DNA of 7,394 nucleotides from Pseudomonadota bacterium (GTDB lineage: Bacteria > Pseudomonadota > Gammaproteobacteria > Pseudomonadales > UBA5518), in assembly GCA_963204845.1 (NCBI GenBank), contig CAUJIL010000078.1, forward strand, positions 1-7,394. The letters run 5' to 3'. The notes below the pieces were generated by a model. That model was not told the origin of the DNA and did no database searches. It saw nothing but the letters and a program-made list of their open reading frames with translations. Numbering within the stretch: position 1 is the stretch's first letter; each line of letters starts with the position of its first letter. A program made the translations under genes and the position numbers. Positions 1-5,975 of the stretch are shown one piece after another.

Positions 1-1368
1 CTGGCGCCCGAGGTGGCGCAGCGCGAGGGTATCCATGTCGTGGCGCGAAGCCACCGAGTCCAGCACGTAGGACTCGAGCATCGTGTCCCAACCGACCCCG
101 CCGAGCGCGATGCCGTGGTTCGCCAGCACGTTGATGTCGTACTTGAGGTTCTGCCCGATCTTGCGCGGGCGCTCGGCCTCGAGCAGCGGGCGCAGCGCGG
201 CGAACACCTCCGCGGCCTCGAGCTGCGCGGGTGCGCCGAGGTAGTCGTGTCCGAACGGAATGTACGCGGCCTGCCCCGCCTGCACCGCCAGCGAGATACC
301 GACCACGCGCGCAGCCATGTAGTCCAGGCTGGTGGTCTCGGTGTCGACCGCGAAACACTCGCTCGCGGCCACCCGCTCGACCCAGCGCGCCAGTGCGTCG
401 CGGTCGAGCACGGTCTCGTACTCGGGCTCGGCAGCCTCGGGGGCGCCAGGCGCCGGTGCAGCGTCCGCGCCGCCACCCGCGCGCAGCAGCTCCTCACGCC
501 AGGTCTGGAACTCGAGTTCGCCGAACAGCGCGAGCAGCGCCTCGCGGTCCGGCGCCGCGTCGCGCAGCGTGCGCCAGTCCAGATCGAGTGCCACGTCGGT
601 GCGGATCGTCGCCAGCTCGCGCGACAGCAGCGCCTTGTCGTGGCCGGCGGCCAGCTTCTCGCGCAGCGACTTCGCGCCGCGCACCGGCAGCGCGGCCACC
701 GCGTCGAGGTCGGCGTAGATCGCGTCGAGGCTGCCGAGGCTCTGCAGCAGCGCGAGCGCGCCCTTCTCGCCAACGCCGGGAACGCCGGGAATATCGTCGA
801 TCTTGTCGCCCATCAGCGCGAGCAGGTCGATGATCTGCCCGGGCGCGATGCCGAAGCGCTGTTTCACGCCATCGATGTCGAGCCGGGTGTCGTTCATCGT
901 GTTGACCAGCGTGACGTGCGCATCGACCAGCTGCGCGAAGTCCTTGTCGCCGGTGGAAACCAGCACCGGCGCGCCACTGACGCTCGCCGCCGCCGCCAGG
1001 GTGCCGATCACGTCGTCGGCCTCGACGTCGGGCACGCACAACAGCGGCAATCCCATCGCGCGCACGATCGCGTGCAGTGGCTCGACCTGCGCGCGCAGCT
1101 CGTCGGGCATCGAGGGACGGCTGGCCTTGTAGCCGGGATAGAGACGTTCGCGGAAGGTCGGACCCTTGGCGTCGAACACCACCACGACCGGCACGCCCGG
1201 GTACTCGCGGCAGAGCTTGCGCAGCATCGCGACCACGCCGCGCACGGCGCCGGTGGGGCGACCGTCGGCGGTCGCGAGCGGCGGCAGCGCGTGAAACGCG
1301 CGATACAGGTAGGACGAACCATCGACCAGGATCAGGGCCGGGCGTGTCGCGCTGCTGTCTGCGGCCAT
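1..1368 (-). CDS. polA: DNA polymerase I, N-terminal part (runs off the left edge)
   Basis: DNA polymerase I fills gaps and removes RNA primers during lagging-strand synthesis and excision repair. The first 456 residues are present; the family is usually about 900-930 aa, so the polymerase domain lies outside the window. Residues 10-290 are the 5'-3' exonuclease (FEN-like) domain, with metal-binding acidic motifs LVDGSSYLYRAFHAL (D16), EADDVIGT (116-123), STGDKD (D141, D143) and MGDKIDDIPG (186-195), then the helix-hairpin-helix GVPGVGEK (195-202). An Ala/Pro/Glu-rich linker (about 298-316) leads into the 3'-5' exonuclease domain. There ExoI VDTETTSLD (D342, E344) and ExoII GQNLKYD (D411) are intact, so proofreading looks functional as far as it can be seen. 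The last residues (SRHDMDTLAL) still match the family. The ATG at 1368-1366 has GGAG (1381-1378) 9 nt upstream, overlapping the end of znuA, which suggests translational coupling. Family assignment is very secure. Confidence 0.96.
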   Translation of the reverse strand, partial: MAADSSATRPALILVDGSSYLYRAFHALPPLATADGRPTGAVRGVVAMLRKLCREYPGVPVVVVFDAKGPTFRERLYPGYKASRPSMPDELRAQVEPLHAIVRAMGLPLLCVPDVEADDVIGTLAAAASVSGAPVLVSTGDKDFAQLVDAHVTLVNTMNDTRLDIDGVKQRFGIAPGQIIDLLALMGDKIDDIPGVPGVGEKGALALLQSLGSLDAIYADLDAVAALPVRGAKSLREKLAAGHDKALLSRELATIRTDVALDLDWRTLRDAAPDREALLALFGELEFQTWREELLRAGGGADAAPAPGAPEAAEPEYETVLDRDALARWVERVAASECFAVDTETTSLDYMAARVVGISLAVQAGQAAYIPFGHDYLGAPAQLEAAEVFAALRPLLEAERPRKIGQNLKYDINVLANHGIALGGVGWDTMLESYVLDSVASRHDMDTLALRHLGRQ

Positions 1369-1374
1369 CGTGCG

Positions 1375-2286
1375 TTACTCCGCGCTGCCGGCTGGTTCCT
1401 GCGCGCGCAGGCATCCGGCGACGCTGCGCGCGAAATCAATGAGGAAACGCGCGAAGGCCTCGCGATCGTCCGTCGCATCGGCGGCCAGCGCGTCGAGCTC
1501 GATTACCGGCACGCCGCCACCGTCGGCGATCGAGCGCGCCAGGCGCAGGTTGGCGCCCGAGCGCTCGGCCAGCAGGCAGCGCGCACCGTGTTCGCGCACC
1601 TCGCGGCGCATGCGCGCCAGCGTGCGCGCCCCGACCTGCTGCTCGGCGTCGAGCGCGAGCACGGCCGGCGGGCGCAGGCCGAAGCGCTGCACGAACCACG
1701 CGTAGCCGTCGTGCATGGCAGCGAATGGCCGGCCCTGCAGGCCGGCGAGTTCCGCACCCATGCGTTCCTCGGCAGCACGCATGCTCGCGGCGAACGCGGC
1801 GAGGCGCAAGCGGTCGGCCGGCAGCAGGCCGCGTTCGACCAGCACGCGATCGACCTCGGTGGCGAGCGCCAGCGCCAGCCGCGGATCCAGCCAGACGTGC
1901 GGATCGACCACGCCGTCGGCGCGCGCGGGCAACCCGAGCAGCGCCAGCAGCGCGGTATCGCGACGCGGCCCCGGCAGGCGCGCAAGCAGCGGCTCGAGCG
2001 GGTGCTCGAGCGCCGGATCGATCCAGAACAGGTGCCGCGCATCGCGCAGCAGCCGCAGTTGCGAGGGGCGCAGCGCGAAATCGTGCGCGGAGCCGCCGGC
2101 GTCGAGCAGCTGGCGCGCATCGACCTCCTCGCCGGCCAGCGCGAGCACGATCAGGTGCAGCGGGCGTATGCTCGCGACGACGATCGGCGGCGCGGCCTCG
2201 GCAGCCACTGCCGGCACGGCGGCCGGCGCGAGCAGCAGCGCGAACAGCAGGGCGCCGGCGACGCGCGCGGCGAGGCGGTGCGGCAT
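1375..2286 (-). CDS. znuA: Zinc ABC transporter periplasmic substrate-binding protein ZnuA
   Basis: This protein binds Zn2+ in the periplasm and delivers it to the ZnuB/ZnuC importer. It is 303 aa. Residues 1-29 are a signal peptide (basic start, hydrophobic GALLFALLLA core, AVA-type cleavage site). The mature protein has the cluster A-I metal-binding fold with the three expected zinc histidines: H68 in GGSAHDFALRPS, H130 in DPHVWLDP and H192 in MHDGYAWF. C237 and C292 match the disulfide pair of Escherichia coli ZnuA. The His/Asp-rich loop that normally precedes the second histidine is absent: residues 119-129 connect directly to HVWLDP. The ATG at 2286-2284 has CCGGAG (2298-2293) 6 nt upstream. 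The gene diverges from zur across a 38-bp region with a Zur box, and its stop lies 6 bases before the polA start. ZnuA is preferred over the manganese-binding paralogues because zur, znuC and znuB are adjacent. Confidence 0.95.
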   Translation of the reverse strand: MPHRLAARVAGALLFALLLAPAAVPAVAAEAAPPIVVASIRPLHLIVLALAGEEVDARQLLDAGGSAHDFALRPSQLRLLRDARHLFWIDPALEHPLEPLLARLPGPRRDTALLALLGLPARADGVVDPHVWLDPRLALALATEVDRVLVERGLLPADRLRLAAFAASMRAAEERMGAELAGLQGRPFAAMHDGYAWFVQRFGLRPPAVLALDAEQQVGARTLARMRREVREHGARCLLAERSGANLRLARSIADGGGVPVIELDALAADATDDREAFARFLIDFARSVAGCLRAQEPAGSAE

Positions 2287-2308
2287 GCACGGCTCCGGGG
2301 GAATTAAA

Positions 2309-2321
2309 GTTACACTATAAC
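2309..2321. promoter_or_regulatory. Zur box between znuA and zur
   Basis: GTTACACTATAAC is a 13-bp imperfect palindrome: five of six symmetric pairs match, with the 5/9 pair broken. It closely resembles the core of the gammaproteobacterial Zur operator (GTTATAnTATAAC). It lies in an A/T-rich island inside very GC-rich DNA and covers the -10 region of the znuA promoter. It ends 3 bases before the zur ATG. Zinc-loaded Zur bound here would block transcription in both directions, giving repression of znuA and autorepression of zur-znuC-znuB. The box sequence is seen directly; the regulatory role is inferred from the family and context. Confidence 0.82.
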
Positions 2322-2343
2322 CATATGAGCAAACACTTGGCGA
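2314..2343 (-). promoter_or_regulatory. Predicted sigma70 promoter of znuA(-polA)
   Basis: On the minus strand TATAGT (2319-2314) matches the -10 consensus at 5 of 6 positions. TCGCCA (2343-2338) is a weak -35 (4 of 6) with an 18-nt spacer. Transcription would begin near 2307, giving a leader of about 20 nt that contains the znuA ribosome-binding site. The -10 lies inside the Zur box, as expected for a Zur-repressed promoter. The -35 lies within the first codons of zur. Confidence 0.5.
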
Positions 2344-2843
2344 CCGCCGCTACCGCGCCCGTGGGCACCGCCTTCGCGGCGCACGACCATGCCCGCTGCA
2401 TCGAGGACGCGCTGGCGCGGGCGCGCAGCGCGTGTCGCGAACGCGGCGCACGTCTCACCGGTTTGCGCGAGCAGGTGCTACGGCTGGTCTGGCAGAGCCA
2501 CCGCCCGGTGGGAGCCTACGCGCTGCTCGACATGCTCGGCGCCGCCTCCGGCAGCCGCCCGCCCGGGCCACCGACGGTCTATCGCGCGCTCGAGTTCCTG
2601 CGCGAACACGGCCTGGTGCACCGCGTCGAGTCGCTGAACGCGTACATCGGGTGCCAGATCGGCGACGGGCCGCACGATCATGCGCTGTATATATGCCACG
2701 GTTGCGGGCACACGCTCGAGACCGCGCAACCGGCGATCCGCGACGCGGTGGCCGCCTGCGCGGCCAGCGCGGGCTTCACGGTCGAGTCGATGACGCTGGA
2801 GGTTCTGGGCCTCTGTCCAGCCTGCGCGGGCACGCCGCGATGA
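2325..2843 (+). CDS. zur: Zinc uptake regulator Zur (Fur family)
   Basis: Zur is a zinc-sensing, DNA-binding dimeric repressor of zinc-uptake genes. It is 172 aa. A winged-helix domain (about 28-100) carries the recognition-helix motif PPTVYRALEFL (82-92). The C-terminal dimerisation domain keeps the metal ligands known from E. coli Zur: the structural site is C124/C127 (CHGC) and C164/C167 (CPAC), and the regulatory site is H99 (LVHRV), C110 (YIGC), H117 and E132. It should therefore be a working zinc sensor. The N-terminus is about 20 residues longer than in E. coli and contains HDHARC (20-25). The ATG at 2325 has no recognisable ribosome-binding site and sits 3 bases after the Zur box, so the mRNA may be leaderless. 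GTG at 2361 is the next in-frame alternative, also without a good site. The stop overlaps the znuC start (ATGA). Confidence 0.94.
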   Translation: MSKHLATAATAPVGTAFAAHDHARCIEDALARARSACRERGARLTGLREQVLRLVWQSHRPVGAYALLDMLGAASGSRPPGPPTVYRALEFLREHGLVHRVESLNAYIGCQIGDGPHDHALYICHGCGHTLETAQPAIRDAVAACAASAGFTVESMTLEVLGLCPACAGTPR

Positions 2844-3592
2844 TCGGCGGCGAACGCCTCCTCGAGGCACGCGACGTCGGCTGGCAGGTCGGCGGCGAGA
2901 CGATCCTCAGCGGCGTCTCGCTGACACTGTTCGCGAGCGAGATCCTGACCGTGATCGGACCGAACGGCGCCGGCAAGACCTCGTTGCTGCGCATCCTGAT
3001 GGGACTGGTCGAACCCGGCACCGGCAGCATCTGGCGCCAGCCGGGGCTGCGCATCGGCTACATGCCGCAGCGTCTGGCGATCGATCCCGGCCTGCCGCTC
3101 GACGTGGACCGCTTCCTGCGACTCGCGGAGCGCGACCCGCAGGCGATCGCGGCAACCGCCGCCGAGGTCGGCATCGAGTCGCTGCTGAAGACGCCGCTGG
3201 CGGCGGTGTCCGGCGGCGAATTCCAGCGCGTGCTGCTTGCGCGCGCGCTGCTGCGCAACCCGCGGCTGCTGGTGCTCGACGAACCGGCGCAGGGTGTGGA
3301 CGTCAACGGCCAGGCCGCGCTGTACCGGCTGATCGACACCGTGCGCCGGCGGCACCGCTGCGCGGTGCTGATGATCTCGCACGACCTGCACCTGGTGATG
3401 GCGGCCACCGATACCGTGCTGTGCCTGAACCGCCACGTCTGCTGCGCCGGCAAGCCCGAGGTGGTGGGCGCGCACCCGGAGTTCCTGCACCTGTTCGGGC
3501 GGCGTCCGGTCGAGGGGCTGGCGCTGTACGCGCACCACCACGACCACGAGCACGACGTGCACGGCCACGTGGTGGGGCGCGAGCATGGATGA
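2840..3592 (+). CDS. znuC: Zinc ABC transporter ATP-binding protein ZnuC
   Basis: This is the cytoplasmic ATPase of the ZnuABC importer, pairing with ZnuB. It is 250 aa, normal for the family. Motifs in order: Walker A GPNGAGKT (40-47), Q-loop glutamine in YMPQR (Q77), ABC signature SGGEFQRVLLARALL (124-138), Walker B LLVLDEP (143-149, catalytic E148) and the switch histidine in ISHDLH (H181). All catalytic residues are present. The C-terminus (232-249) is histidine-rich (HHHDHEHDVHGH). As I recall, a similar tail occurs in E. coli ZnuC, so it is a family trait and probably a cytoplasmic zinc-binding or sensing element. The ATG overlaps the zur stop by 4 bp and the 3' end overlaps znuB by 8 bp. 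No clear ribosome-binding site is seen, which fits translational coupling. Confidence 0.95.
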   Translation: MIGGERLLEARDVGWQVGGETILSGVSLTLFASEILTVIGPNGAGKTSLLRILMGLVEPGTGSIWRQPGLRIGYMPQRLAIDPGLPLDVDRFLRLAERDPQAIAATAAEVGIESLLKTPLAAVSGGEFQRVLLARALLRNPRLLVLDEPAQGVDVNGQAALYRLIDTVRRRHRCAVLMISHDLHLVMAATDTVLCLNRHVCCAGKPEVVGAHPEFLHLFGRRPVEGLALYAHHHDHEHDVHGHVVGREHG

Positions 3593-4370
3593 GTTCCTGC
3601 TGCGCGCGCTGGCCGCCGGGGTGGCGATCGCGCTGGTCGGCGGTGCGCTCGGCAGTTTCCTGGTGTGGCGGCGCATGGCTTTCTTCGGCGACACGCTGGC
3701 GCACGGCGCGCTGCTCGGCGTGGCGCTCGGCTTGTTCCTCGGCATCGACCTCACGCTGGGGGCGCTGCTGCTGTGCCTGCTGGTCGCGTTCGGCTTTGCG
3801 CGGCTGCAGGGCAGCCGGCTGCTCGCCTCGGACACGCTGCTGGCGGTGATCGCGCACGGCACGCTGGCGTTCGGCATCATCGCGGTCGCGATGCTGTCGC
3901 CACGGCGCGCGAGCCTGGAGAGTTATTTGTTCGGCGACCTGCTCGCGGTAGCGACCGCCGACATCGTCGTGATTGGCGCAGTGGGCGCCGGCGCGGCGCT
4001 GGTGGCCGCCGTGTGCTGGCGCTCATGGCTGTCGATGGCGGTGGACGAGGAACTCGCGCGCATCGAGGGGGTGGCCATCGAGCGCATGCGGCTGCTACAG
4101 ATGCTCGTGTTCGGCGCGCTGGTCGGGGTGGCGATGCAGGTGATCGGCGCGCTGCTGGTCACCGCGCTGATGATCGTCCCGCCGGCGGCCGCGCGAGCCT
4201 TCGCACGCTCGCCGGAGCAGATGGCACTCGGTGGTGCGCTGTTCGGCTGCGTGGCGGTCGCGGCCGGCATCGGTTCGTCGTACGCCTTCGACACGCCGGC
4301 CGGCCCCTCGGTGGCGGCGGCGGCCTGCCTGCTGTTCGTGCTGGCGCACGCGCTGGCGCGCCGCCGCTGA
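3585..4370 (+). CDS. znuB: Zinc ABC transporter permease ZnuB
   Basis: This is the inner-membrane permease of the zinc importer (ABC-3 family). It is 261 aa, the usual length. Hydrophobic segments lie at roughly 8-28, 33-54, 56-73, 82-104, 124-145, 170-199, 212-234 and 239-257, consistent with about eight transmembrane helices. The family pattern WRRMAFFGDTLAHGALLGVALG (about 28-49) is clear, as is the loop SLESYLFGDLLAV (110-122). The conserved stretch QVIGALLVTALMIVPPAAAR (185-204) is also present. The ATG lies inside the last codons of znuC (8-bp overlap), so the two are probably translated together. The gene ends 7 bp from the end of the convergent sco gene and appears to be the last gene of the zur operon. 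Confidence 0.95.
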   Translation: MDEFLLRALAAGVAIALVGGALGSFLVWRRMAFFGDTLAHGALLGVALGLFLGIDLTLGALLLCLLVAFGFARLQGSRLLASDTLLAVIAHGTLAFGIIAVAMLSPRRASLESYLFGDLLAVATADIVVIGAVGAGAALVAAVCWRSWLSMAVDEELARIEGVAIERMRLLQMLVFGALVGVAMQVIGALLVTALMIVPPAAARAFARSPEQMALGGALFGCVAVAAGIGSSYAFDTPAGPSVAAAACLLFVLAHALARRR

Positions 4371-4390
4371 AACCGCTTCAGCGCGGCGCG
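4357..4390. terminator. Hairpin shared by the convergent znuB and sco ends
   Basis: GCTGAA (4366-4371) and TTCAGC (4377-4382) form a perfect stem around a 5-nt loop. With one bulged C (4364) the stem extends outward to 4357-4390, about 14 pairs, nearly all G:C outside the core. It covers both stop codons. No T-tract follows on either strand, so it is not a textbook intrinsic terminator. It could still act as a bidirectional pause or terminator or protect the 3' ends. Part of the pairing may simply be GC-rich coding sequence. Confidence 0.4.
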
Positions 4391-5046
4391 TGCCGTCCGA
4401 GCACCGCGAGCAGGCGCCCCAGCCGCTCGCGCTCGAGCGGCGGGGTGACGAAACCGGCGAAGCGCCCCAGCGGGTCGATCAGCAGCAGGTTCGCCGAGTG
4501 ATCCATCGTGTAGCCGCCGGCAGGCAGATCGCGACGCGCGAACGGCACCGACAACGCCGCCGCGAAACGCTGCACGGCCTGCGGATCGCCGCCGAGCGCG
4601 CCGAAGCGCGGATCGAAGTGCCGCACGTACGGTGCAAGCAACGCCGGCGTGTCGCGCTCCGGATCGACCGTCACCAGCCAGAACCGAGGCGCCACGGCCG
4701 CGTCGGCAGGCAGCCGCGCGGCGACCTCGGCCAGCAGCGCCAGCGTGGTCGGGCAGACGTCCGGGCAGTGCGTGAAACCGAAGAACAGCACGTTCCAGCG
4801 GCCGGCGAAACCGCTGCCGTCGAAGGCGTGGCCGTCCTGGTCCTGCAGTTGCTGCCTGGCCAGCGGGCGCGGCGTGTCGAACAGCACGGCGCCGTGATCG
4901 CGCAGCCAGCGCGGATCGAGTCGCTCGGGAGCGACGAACTGGCGCACGAACAGCCCGAGCAGCAAGGCGATGCCGGCGAGCAGCACGCCCACCGTGAGGC
5001 GCACGCGCCGGGCACGGCCGGCGGCGTCCACCCCCGCGTCGCTCAC
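4378..5046 (-). CDS. sco: Sco/SenC copper chaperone for cytochrome c oxidase
   Basis: Sco proteins are membrane-anchored, thioredoxin-fold copper chaperones or thiol reductases that help build the CuA site of cytochrome c oxidase subunit II. The product is 222 aa. A single transmembrane anchor lies at about 17-36 after a basic stretch (RARRVR). The periplasmic domain has the copper motif FTHCPDVCPTT (C94, C98), the following strand LVTVDPERDTP (124-134) and the distal copper histidine H183 in YTMDHSANLLLID. All three copper ligands are present. I chose GTG at 5046-5044, which overlaps the ctaB stop as GTGA. It gives a natural N-terminus, and the in-frame sequence further upstream reads through ctaB in another frame. 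The gene is last in the surf1-ctaB-sco cluster, which supports an oxidase-assembly role. Confidence 0.93.
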   Translation of the reverse strand: MSDAGVDAAGRARRVRLTVGVLLAGIALLLGLFVRQFVAPERLDPRWLRDHGAVLFDTPRPLARQQLQDQDGHAFDGSGFAGRWNVLFFGFTHCPDVCPTTLALLAEVAARLPADAAVAPRFWLVTVDPERDTPALLAPYVRHFDPRFGALGGDPQAVQRFAAALSVPFARRDLPAGGYTMDHSANLLLIDPLGRFAGFVTPPLERERLGRLLAVLGRHAPR

Positions 5047-5960
5047 GGCGCGAGCAGCGCCAGCAGCGGGCGCGGGAACAGGAAGTGGTCGAGCAGCATC
5101 AGCGGGAACAACGTCATCAGGTAGACGATGGAGTAGCGGAACGTGGCCATCGGCTGGCGCCGGTCGGTCCCGTGCAGCAGGCGCAACGCGTGGACCACGA
5201 ACACCAGCCCGAGCATGAGCGCCGCGACCAGATACAGCGGACCGCTCATGCCGGTGGCGAACGGCAGCAACGACACCGCCAGCAGCAGCAGCGTGTACAA
5301 CAGCACGTGCAGCGCCGTGTGGCGCTCGCCGTGCGTGACCGGCAGCATCGGCACGCCTGCCGCGGCGTACTCGTCCTTGCGCTGGATCGCCAGCGCCCAG
5401 AAATGCGGCGGCGTCCACGCGAAGATGATCAGCACCGGCAGCAGTGCGTACGGATGGATCTCGCCGGTGACCGCGGTCCAGCCGAGCAGCGGCGGCGCAG
5501 CGCCGGCGAGACCGCCGATCACGATGTTCTGCGGCGTGGCGCGCTTGAGCCAGAACGTATAGACGAACGCATAGCCGATCACGGATGCCACCGTCAGCCA
5601 GGCCGTCAGCGGGTTGACGCCGAGCGCGAGGATCGCGGTGCCCGCCACGCCGGTCAGCGCGGCGAACACGATCGCGTGCGATGTAGCGACGCGCCCACGC
5701 ACCAGCGGCCGGTTGCGCGTGCGCGCCATGCGCGCGTCGGCATGGCGATCCGCGATGTGGTTCACCGCCGCCGCCGAGGCCGCGCACAGCGCGATGCCGA
5801 GGTTGCCGAGCAGCAGCAGCGGCCACGGCACCATCGCCGGCGTGGCGAGGAACATGCCGACCAGCGCGGTCAGCAGCATCAGCAGCACCACGCGCGGCTT
5901 GCACAGTTCGAGGTAATCGCGCCAGCCGGCGTGCGCCGCGCGCACCTGTGTGCCTTCCAT
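5043..5960 (-). CDS. ctaB: Protoheme IX farnesyltransferase (haem O synthase)
   Basis: This integral-membrane prenyltransferase attaches a farnesyl group to haem B to make haem O, the precursor of haem A in aa3-type oxidases. It is 305 aa, typical of CtaB/CyoE (UbiA superfamily). The first prenyl-diphosphate/Mg2+ motif is NHIADRHADARMARTRNRPL (67-86; N67, D71, D75). The second conserved region is YTFWLKRATPQNIVIGGLAG (134-153), followed by the characteristic FAWTPPHFWALAI. Multiple hydrophobic helices fill the rest. The ATG at 5960-5958 has AAGGAG (5975-5970) 9 nt upstream, overlapping the stop of the preceding gene. The 3' end overlaps sco by 4 bp. The context (SURF1 and Sco, no quinol-oxidase genes) favours the name ctaB over cyoE. 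Confidence 0.95.
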   Translation of the reverse strand: MEGTQVRAAHAGWRDYLELCKPRVVLLMLLTALVGMFLATPAMVPWPLLLLGNLGIALCAASAAAVNHIADRHADARMARTRNRPLVRGRVATSHAIVFAALTGVAGTAILALGVNPLTAWLTVASVIGYAFVYTFWLKRATPQNIVIGGLAGAAPPLLGWTAVTGEIHPYALLPVLIIFAWTPPHFWALAIQRKDEYAAAGVPMLPVTHGERHTALHVLLYTLLLLAVSLLPFATGMSGPLYLVAALMLGLVFVVHALRLLHGTDRRQPMATFRYSIVYLMTLFPLMLLDHFLFPRPLLALLAP

Positions 5961-5969
5961 CGAGGGTTG

Positions 5970-5975
5970 CTCCTT
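5970..5975 (-). promoter_or_regulatory. Ribosome-binding site of ctaB
   Basis: AAGGAG on the minus strand, 9 nt before the ctaB ATG, overlaps the stop codon of the upstream Sco-like gene. It is among the best Shine-Dalgarno sequences in the window and fixes the ctaB start. Confidence 0.7.

Noticed and set aside
773..793. Short tandem repeat (two AACGCCGGGA-like units)
   Set aside because: It encodes the repeated PGVPGV of the PolA helix-hairpin-helix motif and is explained by the protein.
494..1414. Minus-strand open frame overlapping polA in another frame
   Set aside because: Its translation is an Arg/Ala-rich shadow. The true PolA frame starts at 1368 and has all expected motifs.
13..2307. 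A 764-codon open frame on the plus strand antisense to polA and znuA
   Set aside because: In such GC-rich DNA, frames opposite real genes often lack stops. The translation is low-complexity (Arg/Ala/Gln/His-rich) with no family resemblance, while the minus strand encodes clear PolA and ZnuA.
1725..2324. Upstream extension of the zur frame antisense to znuA
   Set aside because: Residues before the ATG at 2325 are low-complexity and antisense to a real gene, and the Zur box and promoter region interrupt it. The Zur fold begins after 2325.
3534..3581. CAC/GAC-rich tract at the end of znuC as a possible DNA repeat
   Set aside because: It encodes the histidine-rich ZnuC C-terminus, a known kind of family feature, so a separate DNA element is not needed.
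2678..3880. 400-codon minus-strand frame opposite zur, znuC and znuB
   Set aside because: It is a shadow frame. The plus-strand genes show complete ABC-transporter motifs, and this frame resembles no known protein.
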